Shown: one piece after another, positions 1 to 8,242 of the stretch
Numbering within the stretch: the first letter of the stretch is position 1
How the letters are laid out: every line of letters starts with the position of its first letter
From: Bacteroidota bacterium
Lineage (GTDB): Bacteria > Bacteroidota > Bacteroidia > Chitinophagales > LD1
Reading direction: 5' to 3'
Assembly: GCA_018267365.1 (NCBI GenBank)
Contig: JAFDYQ010000003.1
Span: 62,001 to 126,000 of the forward strand
Length of the DNA stretch: 64,000 bases
Position numbers and translations under genes: made by a program
The notes under the pieces: model-generated
Database searches by the model: none
What the model saw: the letters and a program-made list of their open reading frames with translations, nothing else
What the model was told of the DNA's origin: nothing

Positions 1-482
1 ACTTTGTGGTCATTATTCACTGCATTGTAGTCGCCGGTAAAGAAGCGCACAGACTTGACATCAAAGTACGGGTTATTCTGTAGTGTCACTGCACCGGCGT
101 TTTCTACAAAGAAATGGCGGCTGCCCACCAGTTCCTCATCTATATATGCCTCCCAGCTATATTCACCCTCAGCCCAGAAAGTGCCTGCATTGGCAGTGCC
201 CCAGCCTTTATTGACATAGACTACATTCTCATCCAGGCGCACCTTGCGTCGCTCCTCCTGGTTGCATATTTCTCGCTTCTCAGTGCCCGTATGGGCGTAT
301 GCCTTGATCCGTATATGAGCCTCCCAGTCGGCCTCATCAAAGAGCTTATTGTAAAAAGCCAGCTCAGCAGAGACATAGGTCAGTTCACTTTTGTCATACA
401 CTGTACGGTATTCGCGGGTACGGTTGGCCAGCCACTCGTCAGAGGCGAATATCTTCAGGGTCTTAAATTTATAGTTCTTCAT
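1..482 (-). CDS. Unknown protein, N-terminal part (runs off left edge)
   Basis: About 160 codons are visible, reading leftward out of the window. The ATG at 482-480 is fixed as the start by an in-frame TAG five codons upstream. The product starts MKNYKFKTLKIFASDEW and is a soluble, acidic and aromatic-rich protein with two stretches of the type xxWEAxI (residues about 52 and 112), which may be two related beta-rich repeats; no signal peptide is seen. Similar N-terminal regions are, from memory, found in front of AAA ATPase domains in Bacteroidota, but no ATPase motif is inside the window, so this is only a guess. Coding is sure because the frame is open throughout with normal codon use; function is not. 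Confidence 0.8.
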   Translation of the reverse strand, partial: MKNYKFKTLKIFASDEWLANRTREYRTVYDKSELTYVSAELAFYNKLFDEADWEAHIRIKAYAHTGTEKREICNQEERRKVRLDENVVYVNKGWGTANAGTFWAEGEYSWEAYIDEELVGSRHFFVENAGAVTLQNNPYFDVKSVRFFTGDYNAVNNDHK

Positions 483-727
483 CCGGGGTCTCGTATGCTA
501 TATAGAGTGAGGCTTTATAGCCGGCGTTGCTTTTCTCACAGCGAAATGCTTGCCAGCAGCCCTTTTTTTTAAATAATTTATACCGCTGACACTAAATTGA
601 TATGTAAAAACCACATTTTATGCCATAAATATTAACAAAGGCTAAAATACTACCCCGATCATACGCAGTCATGGTTGTATACAGATTTCATGGGGATGCT
701 GATATAGCTTCCTTATATATTTGAGGG

Positions 728-1627
728 TCATTGGCTATGAGCCCTGGTGGCGGCAGTCTTCCTGCGCCCGAGAAATGGTACAATCACTATATATAGCGGA
801 TTGACTGCAAATAACAAGGTGGGAATACTGATATGGGGGAAGAAGATATTCATAAAATACGTAATACCAAGATGCATAGACAGGAGCAATAGTGCGTATA
901 ACAGGGCGGGACGCCTACCCGTCAGCAGTACTAAAGCACAAAGTTCAAGTAATAGTGATCCCGCTAGTAAAAGTTTCGTAAGCTGTGGGTGCTGGAGGAT
1001 AAACTGTGCACGGGCTATGCCTGCGGCATGGAGCGACGGATCACCGGAGGTATAGTAAGCATAGTCAAAGGATTTTATAATTTGTAGCGTGAGGTAGGGT
1101 GAGTCTGATACCCAGTGCAGCGGTGAGGCCACCAGCTTTGATATAGCAGCAAGGGTATAAACGGCTGCTATAGCCTGCAGGGGAAACTGAAATCTATTGC
1201 GCCTCAGATCCGGTGCGCTGCCCGCATTATAGAGCATATATGCGAGGGATTGTCCCAGCCAGGTGAGTGACATCAGGCCATCGCGTCCCATCACACCGTT
1301 GCTTTCACCTATGGCAAATATAAATATTGATAGTACAAAGATGACTAAAGTAACGAGTGCAATACGTATCTCCAGAACATATAAAGCCATAAGCGCAAAA
1401 AGAATGATGGCTATTGCGATCTTGACCGGCACAAGCATAAGATAATAAGTGCCCGAAAAAGACAAGATGCCGGAAGGATAGGGAGCTGATGCATACTGGA
1501 AGAGCATAGCGGTAGCCTGCAGGTAGTACCATATAGCAAATGATACCTTCAGACATAGCCACTCAGTGTCCCCATACTGCCGTGACCATATTTTACTCCA
1601 CACAGTGTTTATATAGTGTGATTTCAT
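728..1627 (-). CDS. Polytopic membrane protein of unknown function
   Basis: 299 residues if started at the ATG at 1627. The frame is open further upstream to 1735 but that part lies inside the preceding gene, so the inner Met (MKSHYINTVW) is preferred; the two genes then overlap by 35 nt. About seven hydrophobic segments fill the protein and the C-terminus is basic (GRRKTAATRAH). The pairing with the gene before it, and the layout of helices, recall the DoxX/HTTM group of membrane proteins, but no motif was recognised that proves this. It is probably cotranscribed with the two membrane-protein genes to its right. Confidence 0.75.
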   Translation of the reverse strand: MKSHYINTVWSKIWSRQYGDTEWLCLKVSFAIWYYLQATAMLFQYASAPYPSGILSFSGTYYLMLVPVKIAIAIILFALMALYVLEIRIALVTLVIFVLSIFIFAIGESNGVMGRDGLMSLTWLGQSLAYMLYNAGSAPDLRRNRFQFPLQAIAAVYTLAAISKLVASPLHWVSDSPYLTLQIIKSFDYAYYTSGDPSLHAAGIARAQFILQHPQLTKLLLAGSLLLELCALVLLTGRRPALLYALLLLSMHLGITYFMNIFFPHISIPTLLFAVNPLYIVIVPFLGRRKTAATRAHSQ

Positions 1628-2435
1628 TTGTATAGAATTGGCCTGAGGATATATGTATGGTCTGCATATTGACATAGATAGTGTCGATGCCGGGTCTTGC
1701 GGTCTGATTTGCCAGGAGAAGCTGGTATAAAGCACGTCCTACTGTACTATCTATAGATGCCTGTACAGACTGGTCTGAAGATGACACCGGATACTGGGCC
1801 ATAAGATGATAGTATAAATGGCTGAGATCCGCGGCACCAGGTGTAAAATAACGGTGCAGAGGAACCATCTTGCCATGTTCATCTCTGATCAAAAAAGTCT
1901 GGGCATGGTCAGGAAACTGGCTATACATGGGGTAGCGCGAGAACGGCTGAACCTCAGGTAGTAGTAACGATAGTATGATGTAAAAACAAAAAATAAAATA
2001 AGTATAACCATCTGATAGCCACGGTGCACGGGCTAGTAACCAGTGCCAACCCCTTCTGATCATAAAGTAGATATCACGACCTCTGATAATAACCAAAGTC
2101 AATAGCAGCAAGCCGGCCAGATCATAGCTGATCCACCTCAACCCTCTATCCCGGCTGCCCTCCAGGTAGAAGACCAGCACCGCCTGAACAACCCCCGTCA
2201 AGACTCCTATGCGCCTATTTGCGGTGGCTTTGGTGAGCAGCCATGCTGACCAACAGCCTGCTACTGCCGGATAAAAGAACTTTGCAATAATATATAGGGG
2301 CAGAAATGCATTAGGGAACCATGACCGATAGGCTTGCAGATCCCCTTCAAAATAGAAACTGATCCAATGATAGCGATTGAAGATAAGAGGAATGAGTGCC
2401 AAAAATAAGGTAAGGTATGGCAACTGCCGTTTCAT
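1593..2435 (-). CDS. Membrane protein of unknown function, partner of the next gene
   Basis: 280 residues, beginning MKRQLPYLTLFLALIPL. Five or so hydrophobic helices occupy the first 165 residues; the remainder is a non-membrane domain starting with PFSRYPMYSQFPDHAQTFLI. A phrase of that type (PFSRYPM, then a short strand-rich domain) is seen in proteins that accompany HTTM-like membrane proteins, so the two overlapping genes may form one membrane complex; this is inference. The gene lies 11 nt after the upstream small membrane-protein gene and overlaps the downstream gene by 35 nt, so the three are one transcription unit. Confidence 0.75.
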   Translation of the reverse strand: MKRQLPYLTLFLALIPLIFNRYHWISFYFEGDLQAYRSWFPNAFLPLYIIAKFFYPAVAGCWSAWLLTKATANRRIGVLTGVVQAVLVFYLEGSRDRGLRWISYDLAGLLLLTLVIIRGRDIYFMIRRGWHWLLARAPWLSDGYTYFIFCFYIILSLLLPEVQPFSRYPMYSQFPDHAQTFLIRDEHGKMVPLHRYFTPGAADLSHLYYHLMAQYPVSSSDQSVQASIDSTVGRALYQLLLANQTARPGIDTIYVNMQTIHISSGQFYTNEITLYKHCVE

Positions 2436-2446
2436 GGTATACCGGA

Positions 2447-2788
2447 TTACTGTTTACGTAGCAGTGCTCCACTCAGCCCGGCAAAGCCCGATACAAGCCC
2501 GCCTATCACACCGGTGAGGAGTAGCAGCAGCCAGTAGCTGCCCTGTAGGGGAAAAAGCATAGCGATACGCTGCGAGAGAATGTGGTCATTACCAAAGTCG
2601 AGGCGCGCCGCCACTCCCGCCCATAGTATAAATACCCCGAGAAATGCTGCTAAGAATGCCAGTCCCGGCTTTAACCTCAAAAGATAGCTTAGGATAAAAG
2701 CAACTATGGCGATACTCCACCATGGTGCAAAATTCTGTACGATGGCGCTCACCATGGCGATTGCTACGATAGGGAATAAGAGTTTCAT
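2447..2788 (-). CDS. Small four-helix membrane protein
   Basis: 113 residues, almost wholly hydrophobic: helices at about 2-18, 20-40, 45-63 and 84-107, with a short basic end (LLRKQ). A glycine-rich last helix (LLTGVIGGLVSGFAGLSGAL) would allow tight packing. No family is recognised beyond a general resemblance to small Bacteroidota inner-membrane proteins. It is the first gene of the leftward three-gene membrane cluster; its ATG at 2788 is preceded by an A-rich leader without a Shine-Dalgarno sequence. Confidence 0.7.
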   Translation of the reverse strand: MKLLFPIVAIAMVSAIVQNFAPWWSIAIVAFILSYLLRLKPGLAFLAAFLGVFILWAGVAARLDFGNDHILSQRIAMLFPLQGSYWLLLLLTGVIGGLVSGFAGLSGALLRKQ

Positions 2789-2814
2789 GCTGTGTTGTTT
2801 CTTTTTCTTAAAGC

Positions 2815-2919
2815 TAGATGCCGGATACTTGTATTTCGATGCTTCTTGCTGGTTTCTTGATACTTGGTACCGGTTATTGCCTTAGTATTGGGTACCTGGT
2901 TTCTAGCACCCGGCATCTA
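2815..2919. repeat. Intergenic inverted repeat with 10-bp perfect ends
   Basis: TAGATGCCGG at 2815-2824 is repeated as its reverse complement at 2910-2919, and the match goes on imperfectly inward. Between the arms lie two GGTACC palindromes and short variations on CTTGGTACCGG / GGGTACCTGG. The right arm contains the stop codon of the acylase gene. It may be a folded 3-prime end or a dispersed repeat; it has no T-tract that would make it a standard terminator. Confidence 0.45.
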
Positions 2920-5355
2920 TTTATTAAAGGTGATCTTATACAGTTTGTCCCGATCCAGTTGCGCTTTCGGCTCAAACTTTGCTACATAGTAGTCGCCCTT
3001 TGCCCAGGTATCTACCATATTGTCATAGAATTTGCTACCCGGATTGCCGCTTTCACCACCCGGATACAGGCAGTACCCCTTCATCTCACCAAAGTCTACG
3101 ATCATCCGCCAGCTAGGGCCGTGGTCATGGCTGGTGGCATTCACTATGCCACGGTTGCCTCCGCAATACACATTCATCCGGCTAAAGGCGTCAAGCTGCG
3201 GTGAGAGGTGATGTACCATTGTAGCTTTATAGCTACCCCAGTCTTTTACCTTATCCAGCGAACCGTATTTGTCTTTTAGCTGCTTCATCGCCTTGTCAAA
3301 ACTCATCAGCACGATCATATCACGCGTCTCGCGCTCACCGGTTTGCAGATTGTCATAGAAGGTACTCGTACTGTCATCTCTCAGGAAGTAGGCCGTGCGG
3401 TACGTATTCGGCTTGCGCATAGGCAGGGTAGGGTCGCCCATCTCGTCCCACAGTAGCGGATAGAGCACGTCCGTCCAGGCCTCGTAGTACACAGTGGTCT
3501 TGCTGTCTGCATTGTCATAGTAGTCCCATTTGTCCAGCGCGGTGATGGCTTCCACCTCATCGGCAGTCAGCTTGCTGCGGTCTATCACGCGCAGTAGGGT
3601 AGGGAGGGTGAGGGAGGCTATCGTGTTATAGTTGTCCCGCTGCATATGCTGCATATAGGCTACGTCCATCTTCTGCGAGTCAGAGAGTAGGTGATTGATA
3701 CGCATGGCCCGTGGGTTTTCATAGATACCTACGTGCGTGATGGGGTATGGGTACGTCTCATCTACCGGAAACTGATTGGCACTGCTCACAAAACCGCGCT
3801 CCGGATTCTTCACAGTAGGATTATGCGCATTGGGTATGATCCGGTGCCAGTCACTGGCAGAGGTACTGCCATCTGCTACAAACTCATGCGTGAGTGGATG
3901 TGTACCCTGTTCCTTGATGGCTATATCGCCGCTACGGGAGGCAAATACGAAGTTCTGCGTGGGGCAGGAGTAATTATTCAGAGCATCGAGATAGTTGTCA
4001 TAGTTGTTGCCTTTATTCAGCAGGTAGAAGGTCTTGAATTCATTAGAGCCTTCATGTGCGGTCCACTTTAGGGAGAGATACTTCTTGCTCTTCACATCAC
4101 CATAGCTCTGGTCAAACACGATAGGCCCAAAGCGCGTGTAGAGCACTGTATCTACGAAGTCTTTGCCACCCTTCACCTTAAATCGCTCAATGCGTTTCTC
4201 TGTCTTCACCCACTGGCTGTCCAGCAGGTATTCATTGTGAGTATCATCTTTGAACTGCACCGTAAACCAGTCCCTCACGTCCCGGCCACCATTGGTCACG
4301 CCCCAGGCTATGGAGTCATTCCACCCGCTGATCACGCAGGGCGCACCAGGCAGGGTAGCCCCATACACATTCATAGAAGGGGATGAGAGATGCATTTCAT
4401 ACCAGATAGAGGGCAGGTTCAATTGTAAATGGGGATCATTGCAGAGCAGGGGTTTGCCGCTCTTGGTCTTGCTGCCGCTCACGGCCCAGTTGTTTGAGCC
4501 ATTCAGCTCTTGCGGTTTCTCTATGGCGCGGTCATAGCTCTCGTAGAGGTCGCGGTCTACATTCGCTACCTTCAGCCCTGCGGGCAAGGCCTCCGGCCCG
4601 TCAGGCGCACTATCTCCGGCAAAGGCCCACGGCGTACCACGCGGTATGATATAGTCTGTGAAAGAATCCCGCTCCGGATAGATATAGTGAAACTGATCGG
4701 CACCAAACTTTGACACGAAGTTGGTGTTCTCTATGTCAAACTCGTAGACGGAGAGCATGTTGGCCATGTTCTTCAGCAGCAGCGCCACTTTGAGTGGTGT
4801 CCACTCCTCGGGTGCGTAGCCGAGTAGTTTATATTCCAGCGGATAGTCCTTTGGCGAGAGGGACTTGATATAGGCATTGACCCCGGCACAATAAGCGCGC
4901 ACCAGATCATTGCTCTGCGCATCTTTTTCTATAAATGCTTTTGAATTTTCGGCGCCATAGCCGAGACCGATGCGGCGAGAGAGGCGGTCTTTGGCCAGGG
5001 CCTTTTCACCTGCTATCTCAGATACCCTGCCGGCAGCGCTGTGCGTCTGCACCTCCATCTGCCACAGGCGGTTCTTTGCAGTGATGTATCCCTGCATAAA
5101 GAAGAGGTCCTCATCATTTTGCGCAAAGATATGCGGCACCATCCGGTCGTCAAAGTATACTTCTACTTTGTCATGCAGGCCATTCATCTGAAGGTCTATG
5201 TCATGGTAGTGAGAGGTGTTCTCAGCGTTTTGCCAGAAACCACTATAGGGATCAAAGAAGCGCCCCAGCGCAGGGGCAGGCCCCAGAGGATGATTGAGCA
5301 CATAGATCAGGCCGATAGTAGCGGCGAGACTGAGGGAAAAGCCAATGAATCTCAC
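2917..5355 (-). CDS. Penicillin acylase family protein (Ntn-hydrolase)
   Basis: 812 residues, the usual size of this family. These enzymes hydrolyse amide bonds of acylated small molecules (penicillins, acyl-homoserine lactones) in the periplasm and mature by cutting themselves before a Ser. Here the residues NGSNNWAVSG put the likely nucleophile at Ser287, followed by CNDPHLQLNLPSIWYEMHL, the conserved beta-subunit start. Residues 5-20 form a signal anchor. The small alpha part (about 25-286) contains the expected RLWQME and YCAGVNAYI stretches. The start codon is GTG; no in-frame ATG lies just upstream. Substrate cannot be told from sequence; acyl-homoserine lactone or beta-lactam acylase are both possible. 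Confidence 0.93.
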   Translation of the reverse strand: MRFIGFSLSLAATIGLIYVLNHPLGPAPALGRFFDPYSGFWQNAENTSHYHDIDLQMNGLHDKVEVYFDDRMVPHIFAQNDEDLFFMQGYITAKNRLWQMEVQTHSAAGRVSEIAGEKALAKDRLSRRIGLGYGAENSKAFIEKDAQSNDLVRAYCAGVNAYIKSLSPKDYPLEYKLLGYAPEEWTPLKVALLLKNMANMLSVYEFDIENTNFVSKFGADQFHYIYPERDSFTDYIIPRGTPWAFAGDSAPDGPEALPAGLKVANVDRDLYESYDRAIEKPQELNGSNNWAVSGSKTKSGKPLLCNDPHLQLNLPSIWYEMHLSSPSMNVYGATLPGAPCVISGWNDSIAWGVTNGGRDVRDWFTVQFKDDTHNEYLLDSQWVKTEKRIERFKVKGGKDFVDTVLYTRFGPIVFDQSYGDVKSKKYLSLKWTAHEGSNEFKTFYLLNKGNNYDNYLDALNNYSCPTQNFVFASRSGDIAIKEQGTHPLTHEFVADGSTSASDWHRIIPNAHNPTVKNPERGFVSSANQFPVDETYPYPITHVGIYENPRAMRINHLLSDSQKMDVAYMQHMQRDNYNTIASLTLPTLLRVIDRSKLTADEVEAITALDKWDYYDNADSKTTVYYEAWTDVLYPLLWDEMGDPTLPMRKPNTYRTAYFLRDDSTSTFYDNLQTGERETRDMIVLMSFDKAMKQLKDKYGSLDKVKDWGSYKATMVHHLSPQLDAFSRMNVYCGGNRGIVNATSHDHGPSWRMIVDFGEMKGYCLYPGGESGNPGSKFYDNMVDTWAKGDYYVAKFEPKAQLDRDKLYKITFNK

Positions 5356-5429
5356 GTGGGTTGATTTTCCTGTGAATGTAATTATAAAGGACTAAAAAAT
5401 AAATCTACGTTCGTAGCGTCATCACTACC

Positions 5430-6062
5430 ATGGACGACCGCCACTCCTTCCGCCGCAACCTCCGCCTGACATTCGGCTTCACTGCCGTGCTGTGGATCGT
5501 CTGGTTTGCAGACGTGCTCTTTGATCTCCACCTGGCGCAGTACGGTATCATACCGCATACGGCCATTGGCCTGCGTGGCATCCTCTTCAGCCCTTTTATA
5601 CATGATACGACCGGCATCAGCCATATCCTGAGCAATACCCTGCCTTTTATGGTGCTCTTCTTTGTATTGATCAGCGCCTATCAGGAGGTCGCACTCTTTG
5701 TGCTGGTATGTATCCACCTGCTCAGCGGCCTGCTGGTATGGATGTATGCGCCACCCTATACAGTGCATATCGGCATCAGCGGTATTATCTATGGTATAGC
5801 AGCATTTCTGGTGGGCTCAGGCTTCTTTCGCCGTGACCTGACATCTATTGGCATCGCTGTATTTGTGTCTATACTATATGGAGGTATGGCAGAGGGATTG
5901 ATTAGGCAGCCGGGGATCTCGTGGCAGTCTCACGTCTTTGGTGCAGCCATCGGCTTCCTCATGTCATTTATTCTGCGCAGCTATCATCAGCGCCCCTCAC
6001 CACTAGAGGAACACGAGCCGGATGATGACAGGCATTTTTTTGAGAAACACCCAGGCCCCTAA
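5430..6062 (+). CDS. Rhomboid family intramembrane serine protease
   Basis: 210 residues with six or so helices. The catalytic pair is visible: GISG with Ser117, and His168 in the last helix (SWQSHVFGAAIG). HILSN (His65, Asn69) matches the oxyanion/HxxxN helix of rhomboids. The first cytoplasmic residues are basic (RHSFRRNLR) and the C-terminus is a charged tail. Rhomboids cut transmembrane helices of substrate proteins in the membrane. The gene is divergent from the acylase gene with a 74-bp AT-rich spacer, and its end reaches into a large palindrome shared with the convergent cyclophilin gene. Confidence 0.92.
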   Translation: MDDRHSFRRNLRLTFGFTAVLWIVWFADVLFDLHLAQYGIIPHTAIGLRGILFSPFIHDTTGISHILSNTLPFMVLFFVLISAYQEVALFVLVCIHLLSGLLVWMYAPPYTVHIGISGIIYGIAAFLVGSGFFRRDLTSIGIAVFVSILYGGMAEGLIRQPGISWQSHVFGAAIGFLMSFILRSYHQRPSPLEEHEPDDDRHFFEKHPGP

Positions 6063-6139
6063 ATCCCCAAAGGGGACTTTAACGGCCATTAAATATTGTA
6101 TTTAAGCCTTCCCCCTTGGGGAAGGTTTGGATGGGGCCT
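6053..6139. repeat. Nested extragenic palindrome between convergent genes
   Basis: The 87-bp stretch begins AGGCCCC (6053-6059) and ends GGGGCCT (6133-6139), an outer inverted pair. Inside are two local hairpins: CCCCAAAGGGG (6065-6075) and CCTTCCCC-CTT-GGGGAAGG (6107-6125, perfect 8-bp stem), separated by an AT-rich part with TTTAA in both orientations. It holds the rhomboid stop codon and abuts the cyclophilin stop codon, so it can serve as a two-way terminator. The style is that of dispersed extragenic palindromes; copy number cannot be seen here. Confidence 0.65.
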
Positions 6140-6786
6140 CACTTCACCATCCTCACCGTTTTGATGCGGATATTCTTTTTTGGCCGGTCATTACTATCAG
6201 TCAGGCTTTCTGCTATGGCGTCTACTACAGCCATGCCTTTCACCACCTCGCCGTAGACTGTATATTGATTATCCAGCCTGGGTACACCGCCATCTGTACG
6301 GTACACTTGCTGGTGCGCGTCGGGTATCTCGTAGCCACCGTTGCGCTGTGTGGCTTTTATAAAGGTAGAGTCATTGGCTATTTTGCCTTGCACGATGTAG
6401 AACTGGATGGCAGATGATGCTTTGGTGGGATTATCATCTCGTGCAGCCGCCAGCGCACCACGCTTATGGTAGTATTTGTCAGGCATGATCTCGGCTGGTA
6501 CTGTGTAGCCCAGGTCCCCATCGCCTAGTATGGCGGTGTCATTGGCATACTTTGAGCCCGGGTCGCCACCCTGTATCATAAACCCCCGGATCACACGGTG
6601 AAAAAGCAGGCTATCGTATTTGTGCTCATTGACCAGTTTAATGAAGTTGTCTCTGTGTAGTGGCGTACCATCATATAGCATGACGCGGATCCTGCCATAG
6701 TTGGTCACTATGTCAGCCTCGTGTGTCTGGGCATTTGCTATGATGACCATCAGCGCTAGAGCCATTGATAAGATGATGTTTCTCAT
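6139..6786 (-). CDS. Secreted cyclophilin-type peptidyl-prolyl isomerase
   Basis: 215 residues. A signal peptide covers residues 1-19 (MRNIILSMALALMVIIANA, cut before QTHEAD). The cyclophilin domain follows directly with FHRVIRGFMIQGGDP, which carries the catalytic Arg and the Gln of the active site, and later QFYIVQG and YTVYGEVVKGMAVVD. Cyclophilins speed cis-trans turning of prolyl bonds; this one would act on proteins in the periplasm. An insert (about residues 85-110, including KYYHKRGALAAARDDNP) is usual for bacterial forms. Confidence 0.95.
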   Translation of the reverse strand: MRNIILSMALALMVIIANAQTHEADIVTNYGRIRVMLYDGTPLHRDNFIKLVNEHKYDSLLFHRVIRGFMIQGGDPGSKYANDTAILGDGDLGYTVPAEIMPDKYYHKRGALAAARDDNPTKASSAIQFYIVQGKIANDSTFIKATQRNGGYEIPDAHQQVYRTDGGVPRLDNQYTVYGEVVKGMAVVDAIAESLTDSNDRPKKNIRIKTVRMVK

Positions 6787-6886
6787 GGCTATAAAACTAT
6801 GATTTTGTGATCAATATTTGCTGAAACCCTTTGATAGCTATCATTCCCTATTCATAGACATTTTTATATGCTTCAGAGAAATATCA

Positions 6887-6916
6887 TTGCCAGTCAGTAA
6901 GGAACGGATAACTTTG
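6887..6916 (+). promoter_or_regulatory. Promoter of the TolC/ABC exporter operon
   Basis: TTG at 6887-6889, a 19-bp spacer and TAACTTTG at 6909-6916 match the Bacteroidota housekeeping promoter TTTG/TTG-N19-TAnnTTTG. Transcription would start near 6922, which rules out the longer upstream open frame and supports the ATG at 6935 with a very short leader. Confidence 0.75.
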
Positions 6917-6934
6917 CTCCTCAAAAATCAGATC

Positions 6935-8242
6935 ATGACAAAGTGGATCACAGCCGCTTTACTTTTTGTTTCTATCTGTAATCTGCAGGCACAGCAGATT
7001 TTTGTGAGCCTGGACCAGTTTACCGACTATGCCTTGCAGCATAACCCATCACTGCAGCAGGCTATACTGAATGAGAAGGTGGAAGAGCAAAACAAGAACA
7101 GTGCTATAGCCCCGCTGCTCCCCACCGCCACTGCCGCAGCCACCTTCACTGATAATCTTATACTCAATACCCAGATCGTAGCATTCAATGGTGTGACGCA
7201 GGAGTTTCGCTTTGGATCGAAATATGTCCTTAATCCCTACGGCAATCTGAATGTAAACCTGATCAATGCAAGTAACTTTCAGAGTCTCACGATCGCAAAG
7301 AAGAATCAGGAGCTGGCAGCGGCCAATACGGCCCTGAGTATGGAGCAGATCAAGCTATCCATTGCTCAGGCATATTATCTCTATCTGCTCTACGAGAGTA
7401 ATTATGAATTTAGCCTGCGCAATCTGAATAATGCCGACACCCTGCTATATATCACCCAGGTCAGATTTGACAATCAGTATATCGATGAGCTGGATCTCAA
7501 CCGCAGCAAGTCTACCCGGCTGCAGGCACAGAATCAGCTGGACCAGAGCCATGTGCTGCTGGATAAAGCACTCAATAACCTCAAGCTGCTGGCCGGGATC
7601 AAGATGACTGATAAACTGGAGATACAGGATAAGCTTGTGATACGGGATATCCCACTTGCAGAGGCTATCACTGCCAATATATATGCCCGCCCCGAGCTGC
7701 GCGCCAGTATGCTCCGCACACAGATAGCCGCTATGACCTCTACACGTGAGAAGTTGCGTTTCGCACCGGAGCTATCAGGCTTTGCCAACTATGGTGTGAC
7801 GGGACTGAACAATAATTTCAGGTTTACTGACGCTTCTCAAAAGTGGTATAAGGCCAGCGCCATCGGCCTTACGCTGAATGTGCCGGTCTTTGCCGGAGGT
7901 ATCAAGTACTACTCCGTACAGAAGGCTAAACTAAATCAGCAGATCGCTGCTCTGGATCAGCAGAATACGCAGCTCAAGACAGCCAAGGAGGATCAGGACC
8001 TCGTGCTGGACTTTGTGAAAGCCAGGAACGACCTGAAGGTACGCCAGCAGCAGCTATCCCTGTCTGACAGAAACTATGACCTGGCCCTGGTCAAGTATAA
8101 GAATCAATCACTGACGTATGACAATCTCGTAAACGTACAGAATGAAATGCTGGTGGCGCAGCAGCAGATGCTACAGGCCCAGGCTGACTATGTGACCTCT
8201 CAGTACAAAATAAAACTGATCAATAGCTATGATAAAAAGTAA
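6935..8242 (+). CDS. TolC family outer-membrane efflux protein
   Basis: 435 residues from the ATG at 6935, which directly starts a signal peptide (MTKWITAALLFVSICNLQAQ). The frame is open further upstream, but that part has no signal peptide and holds the promoter. The body shows the long helical hairpin repeats of the outer-membrane efflux protein family: first half ALQHNPSLQQAILNEKVEEQ, second half LNVPVFAGGIKYYSVQKAKL with the typical PVFAGG strand, then LVKARNDLKVRQQQLSLS-type helix. These proteins trimerise into the outer-membrane channel of a tripartite pump. The gene overlaps the adaptor gene by 14 nt, the first of six genes in one operon. Confidence 0.93.
   Translation: MTKWITAALLFVSICNLQAQQIFVSLDQFTDYALQHNPSLQQAILNEKVEEQNKNSAIAPLLPTATAAATFTDNLILNTQIVAFNGVTQEFRFGSKYVLNPYGNLNVNLINASNFQSLTIAKKNQELAAANTALSMEQIKLSIAQAYYLYLLYESNYEFSLRNLNNADTLLYITQVRFDNQYIDELDLNRSKSTRLQAQNQLDQSHVLLDKALNNLKLLAGIKMTDKLEIQDKLVIRDIPLAEAITANIYARPELRASMLRTQIAAMTSTREKLRFAPELSGFANYGVTGLNNNFRFTDASQKWYKASAIGLTLNVPVFAGGIKYYSVQKAKLNQQIAALDQQNTQLKTAKEDQDLVLDFVKARNDLKVRQQQLSLSDRNYDLALVKYKNQSLTYDNLVNVQNEMLVAQQQMLQAQADYVTSQYKIKLINSYDKK

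Noticed and set aside
483..727. Gene or RNA in the AT-rich gap after the left-edge gene
   Set aside because: No frame of length, no consensus promoter and no stable hairpin with a T run could be supported.
6818..6934. Longer N-terminus for the TolC-type protein
   Set aside because: It would hide the signal peptide and covers the promoter at 6887-6916.
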